The notes: generated by a model not told the origin, from the letters alone. DNA of 64,000 nt from Phycisphaerales bacterium (GCA_014238125.1 JABABS010000093.1:1-64000), one strand, 5' to 3'. Positions 38,056-48,525 are shown, counted from the stretch's first letter. A program made the numbers and translations.

Positions 38056-38734
38056 CTGCTTGGATAGTTGTTCCACACTGAGATGCAAACGGGAATGCCA
38101 AATCACCCTTTTCAGAATCATGGATTAATAAACATTGAATTTTAACATCAACCCAAGATTCTTTACCTTTCGCAATGTCAATGACAACCGTTGATGAAAT
38201 TGTCTGTGTTTCAAAGACAAGTTGCAAAGGCATTTCCGCTTGTCCTTCCGATGATTGTTGGCCTCCTTGCATCGCTCGCATATCTATGACTGCTTCGTCG
38301 AATTTTCCATACCGAGAAGTAAGAGTAGCGATAAACGAAGTCACTTCTTCGTCATTAGCTGCAACAGCATCGTAGGAAAACTCAGCTCGAAATGCTTCCG
38401 TATCTCCTTGTATGCCTGATTGGATTGCTGTTGTTACTAGCTTCGGTGTTTGATCGAGAACTTCCATTGCTGCGTGAACAAGAAATGCGATACCCAGCGA
38501 AGTAAGTACAGTCGTCACAATGCCGATGACGATACCTGCGAGGGCGAAGCCACGACCTGCAATCTGTTTTCCACGCATTTGCAGCAATGCAACGATGCCA
38601 AGAATGACACCAATAAGCGTAACGACTGGACAACAAACAATAAGTGAACAGATGAGTGAGGCTGTTGCCAATCCACTGCGTTTTTGTTGATTTACTGTTT
38701 TCTGTTCACCAAGATCTATGATTTGTTCGCTCAT
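38045..38734 (-). CDS. DUF4190-like membrane protein (paralogue 2)
   Basis: GLATASLICSLIVCCPVVTLIGVILGIVALLQMRGKQIAGRGFALAGIVIG. Confidence 0.75.
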   Translation of the reverse strand: MSEQIIDLGEQKTVNQQKRSGLATASLICSLIVCCPVVTLIGVILGIVALLQMRGKQIAGRGFALAGIVIGIVTTVLTSLGIAFLVHAAMEVLDQTPKLVTTAIQSGIQGDTEAFRAEFSYDAVAANDEEVTSFIATLTSRYGKFDEAVIDMRAMQGGQQSSEGQAEMPLQLVFETQTISSTVVIDIAKGKESWVDVKIQCLLIHDSEKGDLAFPFASQCGTTIQADEE

Positions 38735-39342
38735 GATTGCTTCGCCTTTTCCTTCTGAGTTCGGTCTTTCTCAATTATTTCTTTTGGGATGCTTAAAAAT
38801 TCAGCCATGTAATCTTCATACACTTGTTGATCCTCTTCACGGGAGAAATCTAATCGCAATTCATTGATGACTTTTGTCCCTTGTGCAATCCAACCTTCCC
38901 AAGCATCGGACAGTATATTTTCTGCAATCCATTCGCCTACTGGTCCCGGGAGTGGTGCTTTAACAAAGGGCTTGCCTCCTCCTGATGTAGTGACAGTGCC
39001 AGTCTCCATTTCTGGAATTGGGAGTTCTGCGGCTTTAAGAATTACTGCTATGCCGTCCTTAACACGCATTTCCCCTCGACTTGTCGCTTGCATATAACCC
39101 TTTCGAAGCAAGGTTTCCGCTTCGGTTGCTCTGCCTGCTTGCATCAAGGCAGACCCCCCTAGTTCCATCGCACGGGTCATATCTGGGTTGAGCTCTACAC
39201 AAGTGCTGAAACTAGCTGCTGCCTCAGGGTATCTTGAAGCATCTAGGTAGGCCGAACCCAAACTGAAATGAGCCATGTCATTGCTCGGATCGGCAGTTGC
39301 CATATTCTCAAATCTATCAATTCGATCAGTTATATCACTCAT
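38731..39342 (-). CDS. TPR protein fused to YggX-like Fe(II)-trafficking domain
   Basis: TPRs; GPVGEWIAENILSDAWEGWIAQGTKVINELRLDFSREEDQQVYEDYMAEFL resembles YggX [34 protein letters not shown]...ARQYLARQMENYFF. Confidence 0.75.
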   Translation of the reverse strand: MSDITDRIDRFENMATADPSNDMAHFSLGSAYLDASRYPEAAASFSTCVELNPDMTRAMELGGSALMQAGRATEAETLLRKGYMQATSRGEMRVKDGIAVILKAAELPIPEMETGTVTTSGGGKPFVKAPLPGPVGEWIAENILSDAWEGWIAQGTKVINELRLDFSREEDQQVYEDYMAEFLSIPKEIIEKDRTQKEKAKQS

Positions 39343-39390
39343 ACGGGCATTGTACATTAGGGTCGAAACCTAAGAGCCCATGGAATGCAC

Positions 39391-39440
39391 CGGATACGGA
39401 ACCAGGCACAACACCCAGTACGGGACTGGGTACAACTCGC
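39391..39440. repeat. Imperfect direct repeat/hairpin upstream of pyrD
   Basis: TACGGAACCAGGCACAAC and TACGGGACTGGGTACAAC; nested hairpin ACCCAGT-ACGGG-ACTGGGT. Confidence 0.5.
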
Positions 39441-39522
39441 AGGGGTGAAACATTACTGAATACATCAAAAATGCTAAATTGAAACTTAAGATGTATTCCG
39501 TCAACAGGTATAATGTGTTTAC

Positions 39523-40443
39523 ATGGTCAAGATGGAAGTTGAAATAGGTGGAATCACCCTCAGAAATCCAGTTGTACTTGCAGCTGGAACCTCTGGCGTC
39601 ATAGGTGAAATTGGGGATGCCATCAATCTTAGAAAACTCGGGGCAATCACAACCAAATCGATAACCTCTGAACCAAGAGATGGAAATCAGCCACTACGAA
39701 TAGCTGATCTCCCAAACGGCATGATCAACGCAATAGGGCTTGCAAATGGTGGCATTGAAGATTTTGTCACAAACTACGCGCCAAATTGTAAAAACATAGA
39801 CACAACAATCATCGGATCCATCGCAGGCGATTCCATCGAATCGTATGTGCAAGTTGCAAAAGCGATGAATAACATCGATGGTATTGACCTTGTTGAAATA
39901 AACGTTTCTTGCCCCAATACATCAGATGGTCTTGAATTTGGAAGTTGCCCTGCAAAACTAGCTGAGCTTCTGAGCGAAATTAAACCAACACTGCAATCAA
40001 CTCCAATGATTGTCAAACTCTCCGCAGCATGCGGCGACATTCGACCACATGCAGAAGCCGCCATCAGTGCCGGCGCTAGTGCACTCACACTCATCAATAC
40101 AATTCCTGCAATGAGAATTGATGTGGAAACAAAAACACCGCTCATCTCACGAGGCATTGGAGGGCTCAGCGGCCCTGCAATTCATCCAATTACTGTTCGA
40201 GTTATTCACGAGGTCTACCGCGACATAGCTAAAAATGCGAACATCCCAATCATTGGTACTGGGGGCGTTCTTCACTGGGAAGATGCAGCAGAATTTATTC
40301 TAGCCGGTGCAACAGCAATTGGAATCGGGACTGCATCATTTATCAACCCTGCAATTTCAACCAAAATTGCAAAAAAACTTTCTGCATGGGTCAAGCGCCA
40401 TGGATGTCGCGCGATTACCGAACTAGTCGGGCAAGTGCATTAA
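39523..40443 (+). CDS. pyrD: Dihydroorotate dehydrogenase (class 1)
   Basis: GGITLRNPVVLAAGTSG, VEINVSCPNTSDGLEFG, IIGTGGVLHWEDAAEFILAGATAIGIGTA. Confidence 0.94.
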   Translation: MVKMEVEIGGITLRNPVVLAAGTSGVIGEIGDAINLRKLGAITTKSITSEPRDGNQPLRIADLPNGMINAIGLANGGIEDFVTNYAPNCKNIDTTIIGSIAGDSIESYVQVAKAMNNIDGIDLVEINVSCPNTSDGLEFGSCPAKLAELLSEIKPTLQSTPMIVKLSAACGDIRPHAEAAISAGASALTLINTIPAMRIDVETKTPLISRGIGGLSGPAIHPITVRVIHEVYRDIAKNANIPIIGTGGVLHWEDAAEFILAGATAIGIGTASFINPAISTKIAKKLSAWVKRHGCRAITELVGQVH

Positions 40444-41672
40444 CCAAGCGCGAGCGAACAAAATGCTTCACCGCGCTGTTCATAGTTTTCAAACTGATCA
40501 AGACTTGCACAGCCGGGGCTCAATAATAAAACATCCCCTTCCCCCATTCGTTCTTTTGCTGCTCGCACAGCAACCTCAAGCGATTCGCAGTGCACTGCGT
40601 ATCCACACTTCGCAAGTTGAATAATATCTTCAGCAGTTTGGCCAATCGCGTACAAACCCGCAACTCGATCGGCTTGTTGTGCAATCAAAGATAGATCTAT
40701 TTTTTTGTCATATCCACCAACGATTAAATGAATTCGTGATGGTTTGTCAAATGAGTCAACTGCTAACACACATGCTTGAGGTGTTGTAGATTTTGAATCG
40801 TTATAAACATTTTCTCCAACGCGTTCTAGTCGATGCGGCAACCCCCGAAATTCAGTTATTCCCTTCACCGCCTCTTGCACATCTGCCCCCATCACAATTG
40901 CTGCATTGATTGCAACTGCAGCATTTTGTTTGTTGTGCTCACCAAGAATGTACAGTTCGTCGCGTATGGGATCCACTTCAACACTACGAATTTCGATATC
41001 ACCTTGTTCTTGAAATGAGAAAATATTTTCTTTACACGTTTCGTACGATTCCATCGAACCGTGCCAATCCAAATGATTTGGAGATATGTTCGTAAGGACG
41101 CCTACATGTGGTGACCACCCCTTTCCTTGAGCATCACCTAACCACCAAAGCATCGCACTGCTCAACTCAAGGACAACAATTGTGTCATCAGAAATTTGAT
41201 CGATTTTTTGCATCATACTTCCACCAATGTTTCCACCAAGTACCGCTTGCAAATCACTCGCTAGCAACGCCGCATGAATCATTGCAGCAGTTGTTGATTT
41301 ACCAGCAGATCCCGTCACACCAACAATCTTCCTACGGTCCACTTGCTCAACAACGAACTGAATCTCTGTTTTGACTTCCACACCCGCATCCCAAGCCGCT
41401 TGCAAATACGGGTTCTCCCATGGCATGCGTACGGCTGGATTTGCAACGATTAGATCCGCTTGCTCAAAATCTTTTATTCGGTGCTCACCAAAAATACAAC
41501 GCAGTTTCTCGTGTGGTCCAAGTTGTTCTAATTGATGCCGCAACTCCTCCTCGGATAATAAATCTGTTAACAACACATTTGCACCTTGTTCAAGCAGCCA
41601 CTGAGTAACGCCGAGCCCACCCCCGAAGCGTCCAAGTCCCATCACCACTACATTCAATCCAGTTACATTCAT
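40440..41672 (-). CDS. murD: UDP-N-acetylmuramoylalanine--D-glutamate ligase
   Basis: GVTGSAGKSTTAAMIH, VLTNISPNHLDWHGSMESY, YNDSKSTTPQACVLAVDSF; start at MNVTGLNVVVMGLG with ATGA overlap. Confidence 0.95.
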   Translation of the reverse strand: MNVTGLNVVVMGLGRFGGGLGVTQWLLEQGANVLLTDLLSEEELRHQLEQLGPHEKLRCIFGEHRIKDFEQADLIVANPAVRMPWENPYLQAAWDAGVEVKTEIQFVVEQVDRRKIVGVTGSAGKSTTAAMIHAALLASDLQAVLGGNIGGSMMQKIDQISDDTIVVLELSSAMLWWLGDAQGKGWSPHVGVLTNISPNHLDWHGSMESYETCKENIFSFQEQGDIEIRSVEVDPIRDELYILGEHNKQNAAVAINAAIVMGADVQEAVKGITEFRGLPHRLERVGENVYNDSKSTTPQACVLAVDSFDKPSRIHLIVGGYDKKIDLSLIAQQADRVAGLYAIGQTAEDIIQLAKCGYAVHCESLEVAVRAAKERMGEGDVLLLSPGCASLDQFENYEQRGEAFCSLALG

Positions 41673-43666
41673 CTTCCGATTCCAAACGCATCTGTTTGTT
41701 GCCGTTTTGATCCGGAAACTTTTCGTTGATACAAACGCCACTCAACAAGAAGAACGAAAATAACGCACCCAATCGCCCACGGCCAGAGTTGGATAAACGA
41801 ACTTGTTCGAGTTGCAGAGGCGTTTATTTTCGCTGCCCCAATTTGGACCTCTAGCCGAGAGGAAAGAAGTGATTCTTCGGGTGGTGCATTGACGGCAACA
41901 ATTCTTGAAACCCCATCCGTTCTTTTAACATGGTGCACGCCTGAAAGTCTAATAGGTCCCCATGTAAATCTACCATCACGATCTATTGTTACTGCATGCT
42001 TCGCGCCATCTGGTTCAACAATTTCGACTGACGATACGCCAACAGGAACACCGCCAACTATTGCATCACCAACATTTAGTGGCGTTGTGGCTAATACATC
42101 TCCACTTCTTCCAAGAAAACCTACAGAGTTATACACGAAGAATGGGAAACTACGAAGGTACGGCCAGTTGCTATCAATTGGATCAAACGCCACGTACACT
42201 ATCGACCGCCCCTCACCTCGATAGTGGAGTATTGCTGGCCAAGAACTTCCTTCAAGCAAGACTTCCGCGCCGCTTGTTGGAACAATTGCATTGCCTTTGA
42301 TTGCAACAATTTCTTCAAAACGAACAAAACGCATCACAGGATGATCTTCCTTACCAACAAGCATTACTTGCCCTTCACCATCTGCGTACCGCCGGAGTGC
42401 AGAAACTGGCATTTCACCTCCAAAAGCTAAATATCTTCCACGAGGCACCTCTTCAAGGGAAACATCTCGCGTAACAACAACATCAAAAGCAGATGCGCTA
42501 CCGCTTGCAATCATTTCTTTTATCACTTGTGGTGTAACTACTTTGAGGTTCGCAAGTTCCAATCCTTCAAGTGCAGCCTGTATCAGCGGTGCGCCTTTCT
42601 CAGCAACCAGTACACGCAATTCTCGCGGAGATGGAACAACAATAGATGCAATGTTGTCAAAATCCATCGCATCACTATGCAGAATGTTAACTTGTACAAT
42701 GCCTTTCGTTGTAAGTTCAAATGGAACAAACACCAAGTTCCGAATACCAGCAATTTTATTTCTTGTTTCACTCGCATCCATCGCAGGTATCGTTATTTTT
42801 TCAATTCCAATTGGAATACCGTCGATTGATAGTTCGATATCAGTAATCACCGGTTCGCTACCATAATTAGCAACACTTAAAAAAACCTGCACTTCATTTC
42901 TTGCATCAGGGTTTCTATCAACTGCAATTGTATCGATGCAAACATTGCCAGTGGTTGCATCACCAACTTGGTGATATATCAACGTCTCACCTTGTTTCAG
43001 TGCCTGCTCGTGTAAATCCGCGATATTGCCATCAGAAAATAATTCTAGTTGCGATGATTCACTGCTTGAAAGCCCTTGGTTTTCAGGATCAACATTCGTC
43101 ATGTATGCACGAGCTAATTTTAGTGCGTCACTAATATTTGATCGTCCATGCGTTGGTTGAATCGAATCAAGTGCATTCGTTAGTTGTTGAACTGAATCAG
43201 TAAATGGCGAAATAATTTCTGCAGTATCGGCAAACGAAATGATCATTGTTTCGCTTCCACCACTTGAAAATATTCCGCCACCATGCAACTGCTGTGCTAA
43301 GGCTTTCGCTTGATCCTTCGCTTCATCAAGTCTGGACACGCTAGCAGTGTCTACTGCATTCATAGATGCCGAGCGGTCAATCAATACCACGTGCCGTCCT
43401 TCTCGCTGTTGCTCGCCTTCAATCTGAGGTTGCATCAATGCTAAAATGACAAGAAGCAACGCAAGCAGTTGTAAAAGAAAAAGTGTACTTGGACGCAGTC
43501 GCTGGAATGGCGAATTAGCGTGTAAATCTTCAACAGCGTTTGTCCACAACAATGTAGAAGAAATTTGTAATAATCGACGACGTAGTCGTAAAAAATACAA
43601 AAGAAGCAAAAGCGGAAGAACGACCGCTCCAAGAACTAACCCTGTTGAAATAGTTACAAAAGTCAT
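41669..43666 (-). CDS. BatA/VWA-domain membrane protein
   Basis: LLLYFLRLRRRLLQISSTLLW, VVLIDRSASMNAVD; C-terminal TM. Confidence 0.9.
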   Translation of the reverse strand: MTFVTISTGLVLGAVVLPLLLLLYFLRLRRRLLQISSTLLWTNAVEDLHANSPFQRLRPSTLFLLQLLALLLVILALMQPQIEGEQQREGRHVVLIDRSASMNAVDTASVSRLDEAKDQAKALAQQLHGGGIFSSGGSETMIISFADTAEIISPFTDSVQQLTNALDSIQPTHGRSNISDALKLARAYMTNVDPENQGLSSSESSQLELFSDGNIADLHEQALKQGETLIYHQVGDATTGNVCIDTIAVDRNPDARNEVQVFLSVANYGSEPVITDIELSIDGIPIGIEKITIPAMDASETRNKIAGIRNLVFVPFELTTKGIVQVNILHSDAMDFDNIASIVVPSPRELRVLVAEKGAPLIQAALEGLELANLKVVTPQVIKEMIASGSASAFDVVVTRDVSLEEVPRGRYLAFGGEMPVSALRRYADGEGQVMLVGKEDHPVMRFVRFEEIVAIKGNAIVPTSGAEVLLEGSSWPAILHYRGEGRSIVYVAFDPIDSNWPYLRSFPFFVYNSVGFLGRSGDVLATTPLNVGDAIVGGVPVGVSSVEIVEPDGAKHAVTIDRDGRFTWGPIRLSGVHHVKRTDGVSRIVAVNAPPEESLLSSRLEVQIGAAKINASATRTSSFIQLWPWAIGCVIFVLLVEWRLYQRKVSGSKRQQTDAFGIGR

Positions 43667-44592
43667 CTCAACAATCCCCTACTTCGGAGATATTCAACGA
43701 GTAATGTTTCCATGTCAATATCTGTCGAGACACGAGCTGAACCCACTCCTATGCGTGCGCACTGCGTGCGAAGTTCTTCACAGTAGAAGTGCAATCTTTC
43801 CTTGTACTTTTCAATCAAGGGCGACGTGACAGTGATTTCACACGTGTCCCCTGTTTCAACATCTTCAAGGCGAATGTCGCCCTCCATTCCTGCTTGTTCT
43901 GGATCAATTTCTTCAGGCGAAAGTGTTTGCATAAGGAATACGTCCCACCCGCCGCCTGTTAGATACTTCAATCCTTGAGTCAAACCATCCTCTGATAGAC
44001 AATCACTAATAACAATAAGAACACCGCGCCCTTGACGCGCAGTTGAAAGTGTTTTACATGCTTCAACAAAATCTGTTTTACCACCTGGGCTTAAATTAAG
44101 CAGCCACTGCCCCATTTCACGCGTTCGACGTCTTCCACGTAGCGCTGCCAAGCGATCAACACCTCGGTCTGAAAAAGAAAAAAGTGATGCGCGATTATGA
44201 CTGCTTAACGCGATGTACCCAAGAGACATCGCAAGCCTTCTCGCAAAATCAAACTTATTTGGATTTCCATATTCCATCGAAGCGCTTGCATCAATTGCAA
44301 TTCCTACGGTCAACTCTTCTTCTTCAAGAAAAATTTTCATAAACAAGCGATCAAGTCTCGCATACACATTCCAATCAATAAAGCGCAGGTCATCGCCAGC
44401 TGTGTATTGCCTGTAATCTGCAAATTCCACGCTCACACCCCGCCTTTTACTTCTTCGTTCACCTTGAATTTTACCTGAAAATATTTTTCTTGCAACAATG
44501 TCGAGTCGATCTAGTGATGACATTAAAGACGAACCTAAAAGTTCATCTACTTTTGTTGGTCGCTCGTGACTAGTTTCACCAAAGTTAGCCAT
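43663..44592 (-). CDS. DUF58 domain protein
   Basis: GERRSKRRGVSVEFADYRQYTAGDDLRFIDWNVYARLDRLFMKIFLEEEEL. Confidence 0.95.
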   Translation of the reverse strand: MANFGETSHERPTKVDELLGSSLMSSLDRLDIVARKIFSGKIQGERRSKRRGVSVEFADYRQYTAGDDLRFIDWNVYARLDRLFMKIFLEEEELTVGIAIDASASMEYGNPNKFDFARRLAMSLGYIALSSHNRASLFSFSDRGVDRLAALRGRRRTREMGQWLLNLSPGGKTDFVEACKTLSTARQGRGVLIVISDCLSEDGLTQGLKYLTGGGWDVFLMQTLSPEEIDPEQAGMEGDIRLEDVETGDTCEITVTSPLIEKYKERLHFYCEELRTQCARIGVGSARVSTDIDMETLLVEYLRSRGLLR

Positions 44593-45637
44593 GAAACACC
44601 TCTTGGTCAAGAATTGGAACTTCACGTACAAGTTCATCAATCACATCAACCGCAAGCCGGTTTGCAGTCTGGGCTTCAAACGAACGGACAATGCGGTGTT
44701 GCAAGGCCGGAACGGCGACTGCTTTAATATCTCTTAAAGAGACAGCAAAACGCCCGTCAATAACTGCTGCAACTTTTGCACCGCGAATAATAGCTTGTGC
44801 ACCTCTTGGGCTAGCACCAACAATCACGTCTCTTGCAATCCAACTTGGCGCATGCTCAGAATCGGGATGTGTTGCGAGAATCAATCTTGTGACAAAATCT
44901 TGAATGTGCGGTGCAATTACAACTTGCTTTAGAACTTGTTGCGCAGCAAGGAGAAAAGATGCATCTATTGTTATACTCGCATCTGTTATCAATCTTGAAG
45001 TCGTACGTTCCAAAATTTCATTCATCTCTTTTCGATTAGATAGTTGAACGTCAATTTTAAAAATAAAACGATCAAGTTGCGCCTCTGGAAGTGGATATGT
45101 CCCTTCCTGCTCAATTGGATTCTGCGTAGCAAGAACAAAGAATGGAACTGGCAACATCCGAGTTGTACCATCAACTGAGACTGATCGTTCCTGCATTGCT
45201 TCTAGCATGGCAGATTGTGTTTTTGGTGTTGCACGATTGATCTCATCTACCAATAATAACTGGTGAAAGGCTGGGCCTTCGCGAAACCGAAATCGCCGCT
45301 TTAAACTTCCTTGTTCTTCATCAACAATTGTTGTTCCAACGATGTCTGCCGGCATTAAATCTGCAGTGCACTGAATACGGGAATTTGTAAGAGCGAGTAC
45401 ATCACCCAAAGTCCGAACAAGCAGAGTTTTTCCAAGTCCCGGTGGCCCTTCAAGGAGTATGTGACCCTCAGCAAGGATGGCTACAAGAACAAGATCTATC
45501 ACTCGTTGCTGTCCCACAATGACTTCGCTTATTTGCTCACGCATCCGAACAAACGATGTTCGAATTGCTCCAAGAGCTTGTCGAACTTCTTCTGGAGTTG
45601 TGATTTCCTTAGGTAAATCTTTTGAAGTGAGGATCAA
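44585..45637 (-). CDS. moxR: MoxR family AAA+ ATPase
   Basis: GHILLEGPPGLGKTLLVRTL, LLVDEINRATPKTQSAMLEAMQE, ATQNPIEQEGTYPLPEAQLDRF. Confidence 0.96.
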   Translation of the reverse strand: MILTSKDLPKEITTPEEVRQALGAIRTSFVRMREQISEVIVGQQRVIDLVLVAILAEGHILLEGPPGLGKTLLVRTLGDVLALTNSRIQCTADLMPADIVGTTIVDEEQGSLKRRFRFREGPAFHQLLLVDEINRATPKTQSAMLEAMQERSVSVDGTTRMLPVPFFVLATQNPIEQEGTYPLPEAQLDRFIFKIDVQLSNRKEMNEILERTTSRLITDASITIDASFLLAAQQVLKQVVIAPHIQDFVTRLILATHPDSEHAPSWIARDVIVGASPRGAQAIIRGAKVAAVIDGRFAVSLRDIKAVAVPALQHRIVRSFEAQTANRLAVDVIDELVREVPILDQEVFHG

Positions 45638-48525
45638 ATGTCACCTCCCTGATCCCCACGCTCACGTTTCCGCTTGAGTAACTGACCGAGATTGTCATCA
45701 GGATCTAATGGCTCTTCTTTTTTCGGAGAAGAGAATGGCACTTTTGGCTTTTCTGAAGAAACTTCCATACTTTTTTCGTGTTTTCGCGGTTGTACCCGTT
45801 CTTGTTGTTCATGCACACGTCGCAGTGCTTCAACGGAACTTGTAGTTGCTTGAGTAACAGGCGCGAGCATTGTTTGCATACTTTTACGATCAATCCAAAG
45901 ACGACGAATTGCAATATCTATGATGAGTAACGAAGCAGCGAGAATTGCAAGAAGATCCCAGACAGGTTTTGGGCTTATTGGAAGTTCAAGACCTTCGCGA
46001 TCAAAAAGATTTGTAGATTCAACTTCGTCGAATGATAAAATTCGCCCGCTAGTGCGATGCGCAAGTTCATACAAAAGCGGTGCGTTATCAATAGTTGTCC
46101 TGTACTCATCCGGATATGGAATTGAGACTGCTGCTGGAATTGCACCCGTTGACTTTCCGTCAGGAGATTGAAGTGCAACGTTGACAAGCCACGCACCTGA
46201 TTGATCCATGTCAAACTCTGTATGGTATTGACCGGGACCTGTTTGCCGCACTGAAATCACATGGGATTGACCATGAGGATCAATAGCAACTGCGTGCGAT
46301 TGCATTAAATTCAAAAACGAAGCATTTGCATCTACCGCTTCTATATCTACTATGCCACGACCACCTTCAACACGAGAACGCACCATGACATTTGGAGGCA
46401 TTGAACCTCGCATTGCCCAACGAACGCTTCGTTGCCAAAACGGTGCGAATGATGACCACGCTGGCCATTGCGTTGTCCATTGCAACCCAAGGTCACTTGT
46501 AAACGCGATCGATTTACCGATTCCATGATGCCACCACGCGAAAAGTGGATCATCGCCTTCTGAAGTTGAAATCACCCAAGGTGTTTGCGCAAATCCACCA
46601 CGGTTAGCAGTCACAACCAAGCCTGTAACTGGCGGAACACTTTCAATTCCTTGCAATGGACCCGTGCCACTTGGAATATGCGATGGCTCCCACGGTCCAC
46701 CTTCCTGTATAAGTGAACGGGAATTGAGTTGGGCTTCCTTAATAAAAATTTGAGGAAGTTGAGTTGGATCATTCACCATGTAAAACCGACCCCCAGTTGC
46801 AGTAGCAATTCCTTGCATCATTTGTTGATCCATTGGTGAACCATGTCCGCCAACCATCACTGTTGAGATGGTCACGCTCGCATTACGGTACGACTGAATT
46901 AATTCTTGAGTTGGAGGCTGAGGATCGCCGTCAGAAATAATAATGACATGCCGTTGCGCGGCATCAACACCATTTAGCCCTTCAAGTGATAGTTCAAGAG
47001 CGGAATCAAAATCTTGCATGTCACCAAGCGTAAGACTATGCACCGCATCCATCGCAGCAACCTTATCCCCTGCAAGTTGCATCGGTAATGTCCAATTACA
47101 GTTTGCATTCGTTCCGCTGTTCCAACTGTACTCAACAATCCCAATAAAATCTTGTTCACTTAGGGCTTCGACTGCTGCACTCGCAACTTCTTGACTCCAA
47201 TAATTACCTTCTAGCATTTCGCACGAATGCATGATGAGTGCGAGCGCACCTCGAGGAAGATTTCGTGTCTGTGGCGGTTCACAGCGAACAGGCATCGCTT
47301 GCTCAAGTTGTGAACCAATCCAACCACCTGCACCAAAAGAGGTAGAACCGCCCGTCATAATCAACCCGCCGCCTACGTCATGGACAAAGGAAAGCAAATG
47401 TTGCTCTTGAGAATCATCAATTGCCCAGCGGGGAATGTCTGCAAGGATCACTGCGTCGTATGCAGTAAAACCGATGCTGTCTCTTGGAATACCTTCAGGC
47501 GAGGAAACAATAACCGAAATGCCAGACTCAACCAAAACATTTCGCAAGTGAGATGTAGTTAATTCGTTTTGTGTGACAAGCAACACTGTGCCACCTCGTG
47601 CGACGAATGTCACACCGACTCCAGTATTATTTGCTGCAATCGTATCGGTGCCTGAATCAGGTTGCCAAGTTGCAGTAAAGCGCTGTGGACCTCCTCGCTG
47701 CACGGGAATATCAAACACAACTGCATTCACACCATTTCGTAACGCCATCGACGCGCCAGTACCAACTTCATCAGGAGAAATATCAATTGGAGTATTGTTT
47801 TGTAGTAAGTGCAACACTCCGCCCGATTCACCAATACTACGAATCACAACACGGACTGGAATGGTTTGACCAATTCGTGATTGCGCTGAAACAAGCACTT
47901 GTTCGACGATCACTTCGTTTTTATGTTCGTACTGCACAGGCAAAACATCAATGGGCACACCAGCAGTCACGGCGAGATTACCCGCCGCCAATACTTGCCC
48001 ATCCGTTTCGTTACCATCGGAAACTATCAACAATCTCGATGCTGTGTCTTTTGGCAAAATTGCTAGCGCGAGTTGCACACCACTTGCTAAATTAGTAGCT
48101 CCACCCTTTGGTTCACTTGATGCAGGTTCAAGAACTGTCAGTTCACTTGGCATCGAACCAATGACTGCATTTTCACCAATGGAAATGACTGATAAGCGAT
48201 CACCTTTATCTCGCCGATTTTGACTCGTCCATTCAGCCAACGTGTCAATCGATTGATCTTGCAACACACGTGGAACAGATTGGCTTCTATCTAGCAGGAC
48301 AACAAGCGTCAGCCCTTCGCCAATTCGATTCCAAACTGGGCGAGCAATCGCAACTGCTAGTAACAAAATAACCATACATCTCGTCAGCGTCGCAGCAATA
48401 ACTCGCCCGCGAGCGCCACGTTTTTGCATCGCACGACGCGACATAATGATAATTGGAACGATCAGCACCAACAAAAGGAGCCATCCGGGACGATCAAACT
48501 GCATCAGTGAAAGCATTGTTGTCAC
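45634..48525 (-). CDS. Large VWA-domain membrane protein with glutamine-amidotransferase-like region
   Basis: N-terminal TMs, VVLLDRSQSVPRVLQD, VHDVGGGLIMTGGSTSFGAGGW, HVIIISDGDPQPPT; 4-nt overlaps both sides. Confidence 0.9.
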   Translation of the reverse strand: MTTMLSLMQFDRPGWLLLLVLIVPIIIMSRRAMQKRGARGRVIAATLTRCMVILLLAVAIARPVWNRIGEGLTLVVLLDRSQSVPRVLQDQSIDTLAEWTSQNRRDKGDRLSVISIGENAVIGSMPSELTVLEPASSEPKGGATNLASGVQLALAILPKDTASRLLIVSDGNETDGQVLAAGNLAVTAGVPIDVLPVQYEHKNEVIVEQVLVSAQSRIGQTIPVRVVIRSIGESGGVLHLLQNNTPIDISPDEVGTGASMALRNGVNAVVFDIPVQRGGPQRFTATWQPDSGTDTIAANNTGVGVTFVARGGTVLLVTQNELTTSHLRNVLVESGISVIVSSPEGIPRDSIGFTAYDAVILADIPRWAIDDSQEQHLLSFVHDVGGGLIMTGGSTSFGAGGWIGSQLEQAMPVRCEPPQTRNLPRGALALIMHSCEMLEGNYWSQEVASAAVEALSEQDFIGIVEYSWNSGTNANCNWTLPMQLAGDKVAAMDAVHSLTLGDMQDFDSALELSLEGLNGVDAAQRHVIIISDGDPQPPTQELIQSYRNASVTISTVMVGGHGSPMDQQMMQGIATATGGRFYMVNDPTQLPQIFIKEAQLNSRSLIQEGGPWEPSHIPSGTGPLQGIESVPPVTGLVVTANRGGFAQTPWVISTSEGDDPLFAWWHHGIGKSIAFTSDLGLQWTTQWPAWSSFAPFWQRSVRWAMRGSMPPNVMVRSRVEGGRGIVDIEAVDANASFLNLMQSHAVAIDPHGQSHVISVRQTGPGQYHTEFDMDQSGAWLVNVALQSPDGKSTGAIPAAVSIPYPDEYRTTIDNAPLLYELAHRTSGRILSFDEVESTNLFDREGLELPISPKPVWDLLAILAASLLIIDIAIRRLWIDRKSMQTMLAPVTQATTSSVEALRRVHEQQERVQPRKHEKSMEVSSEKPKVPFSSPKKEEPLDPDDNLGQLLKRKRERGDQGGDI

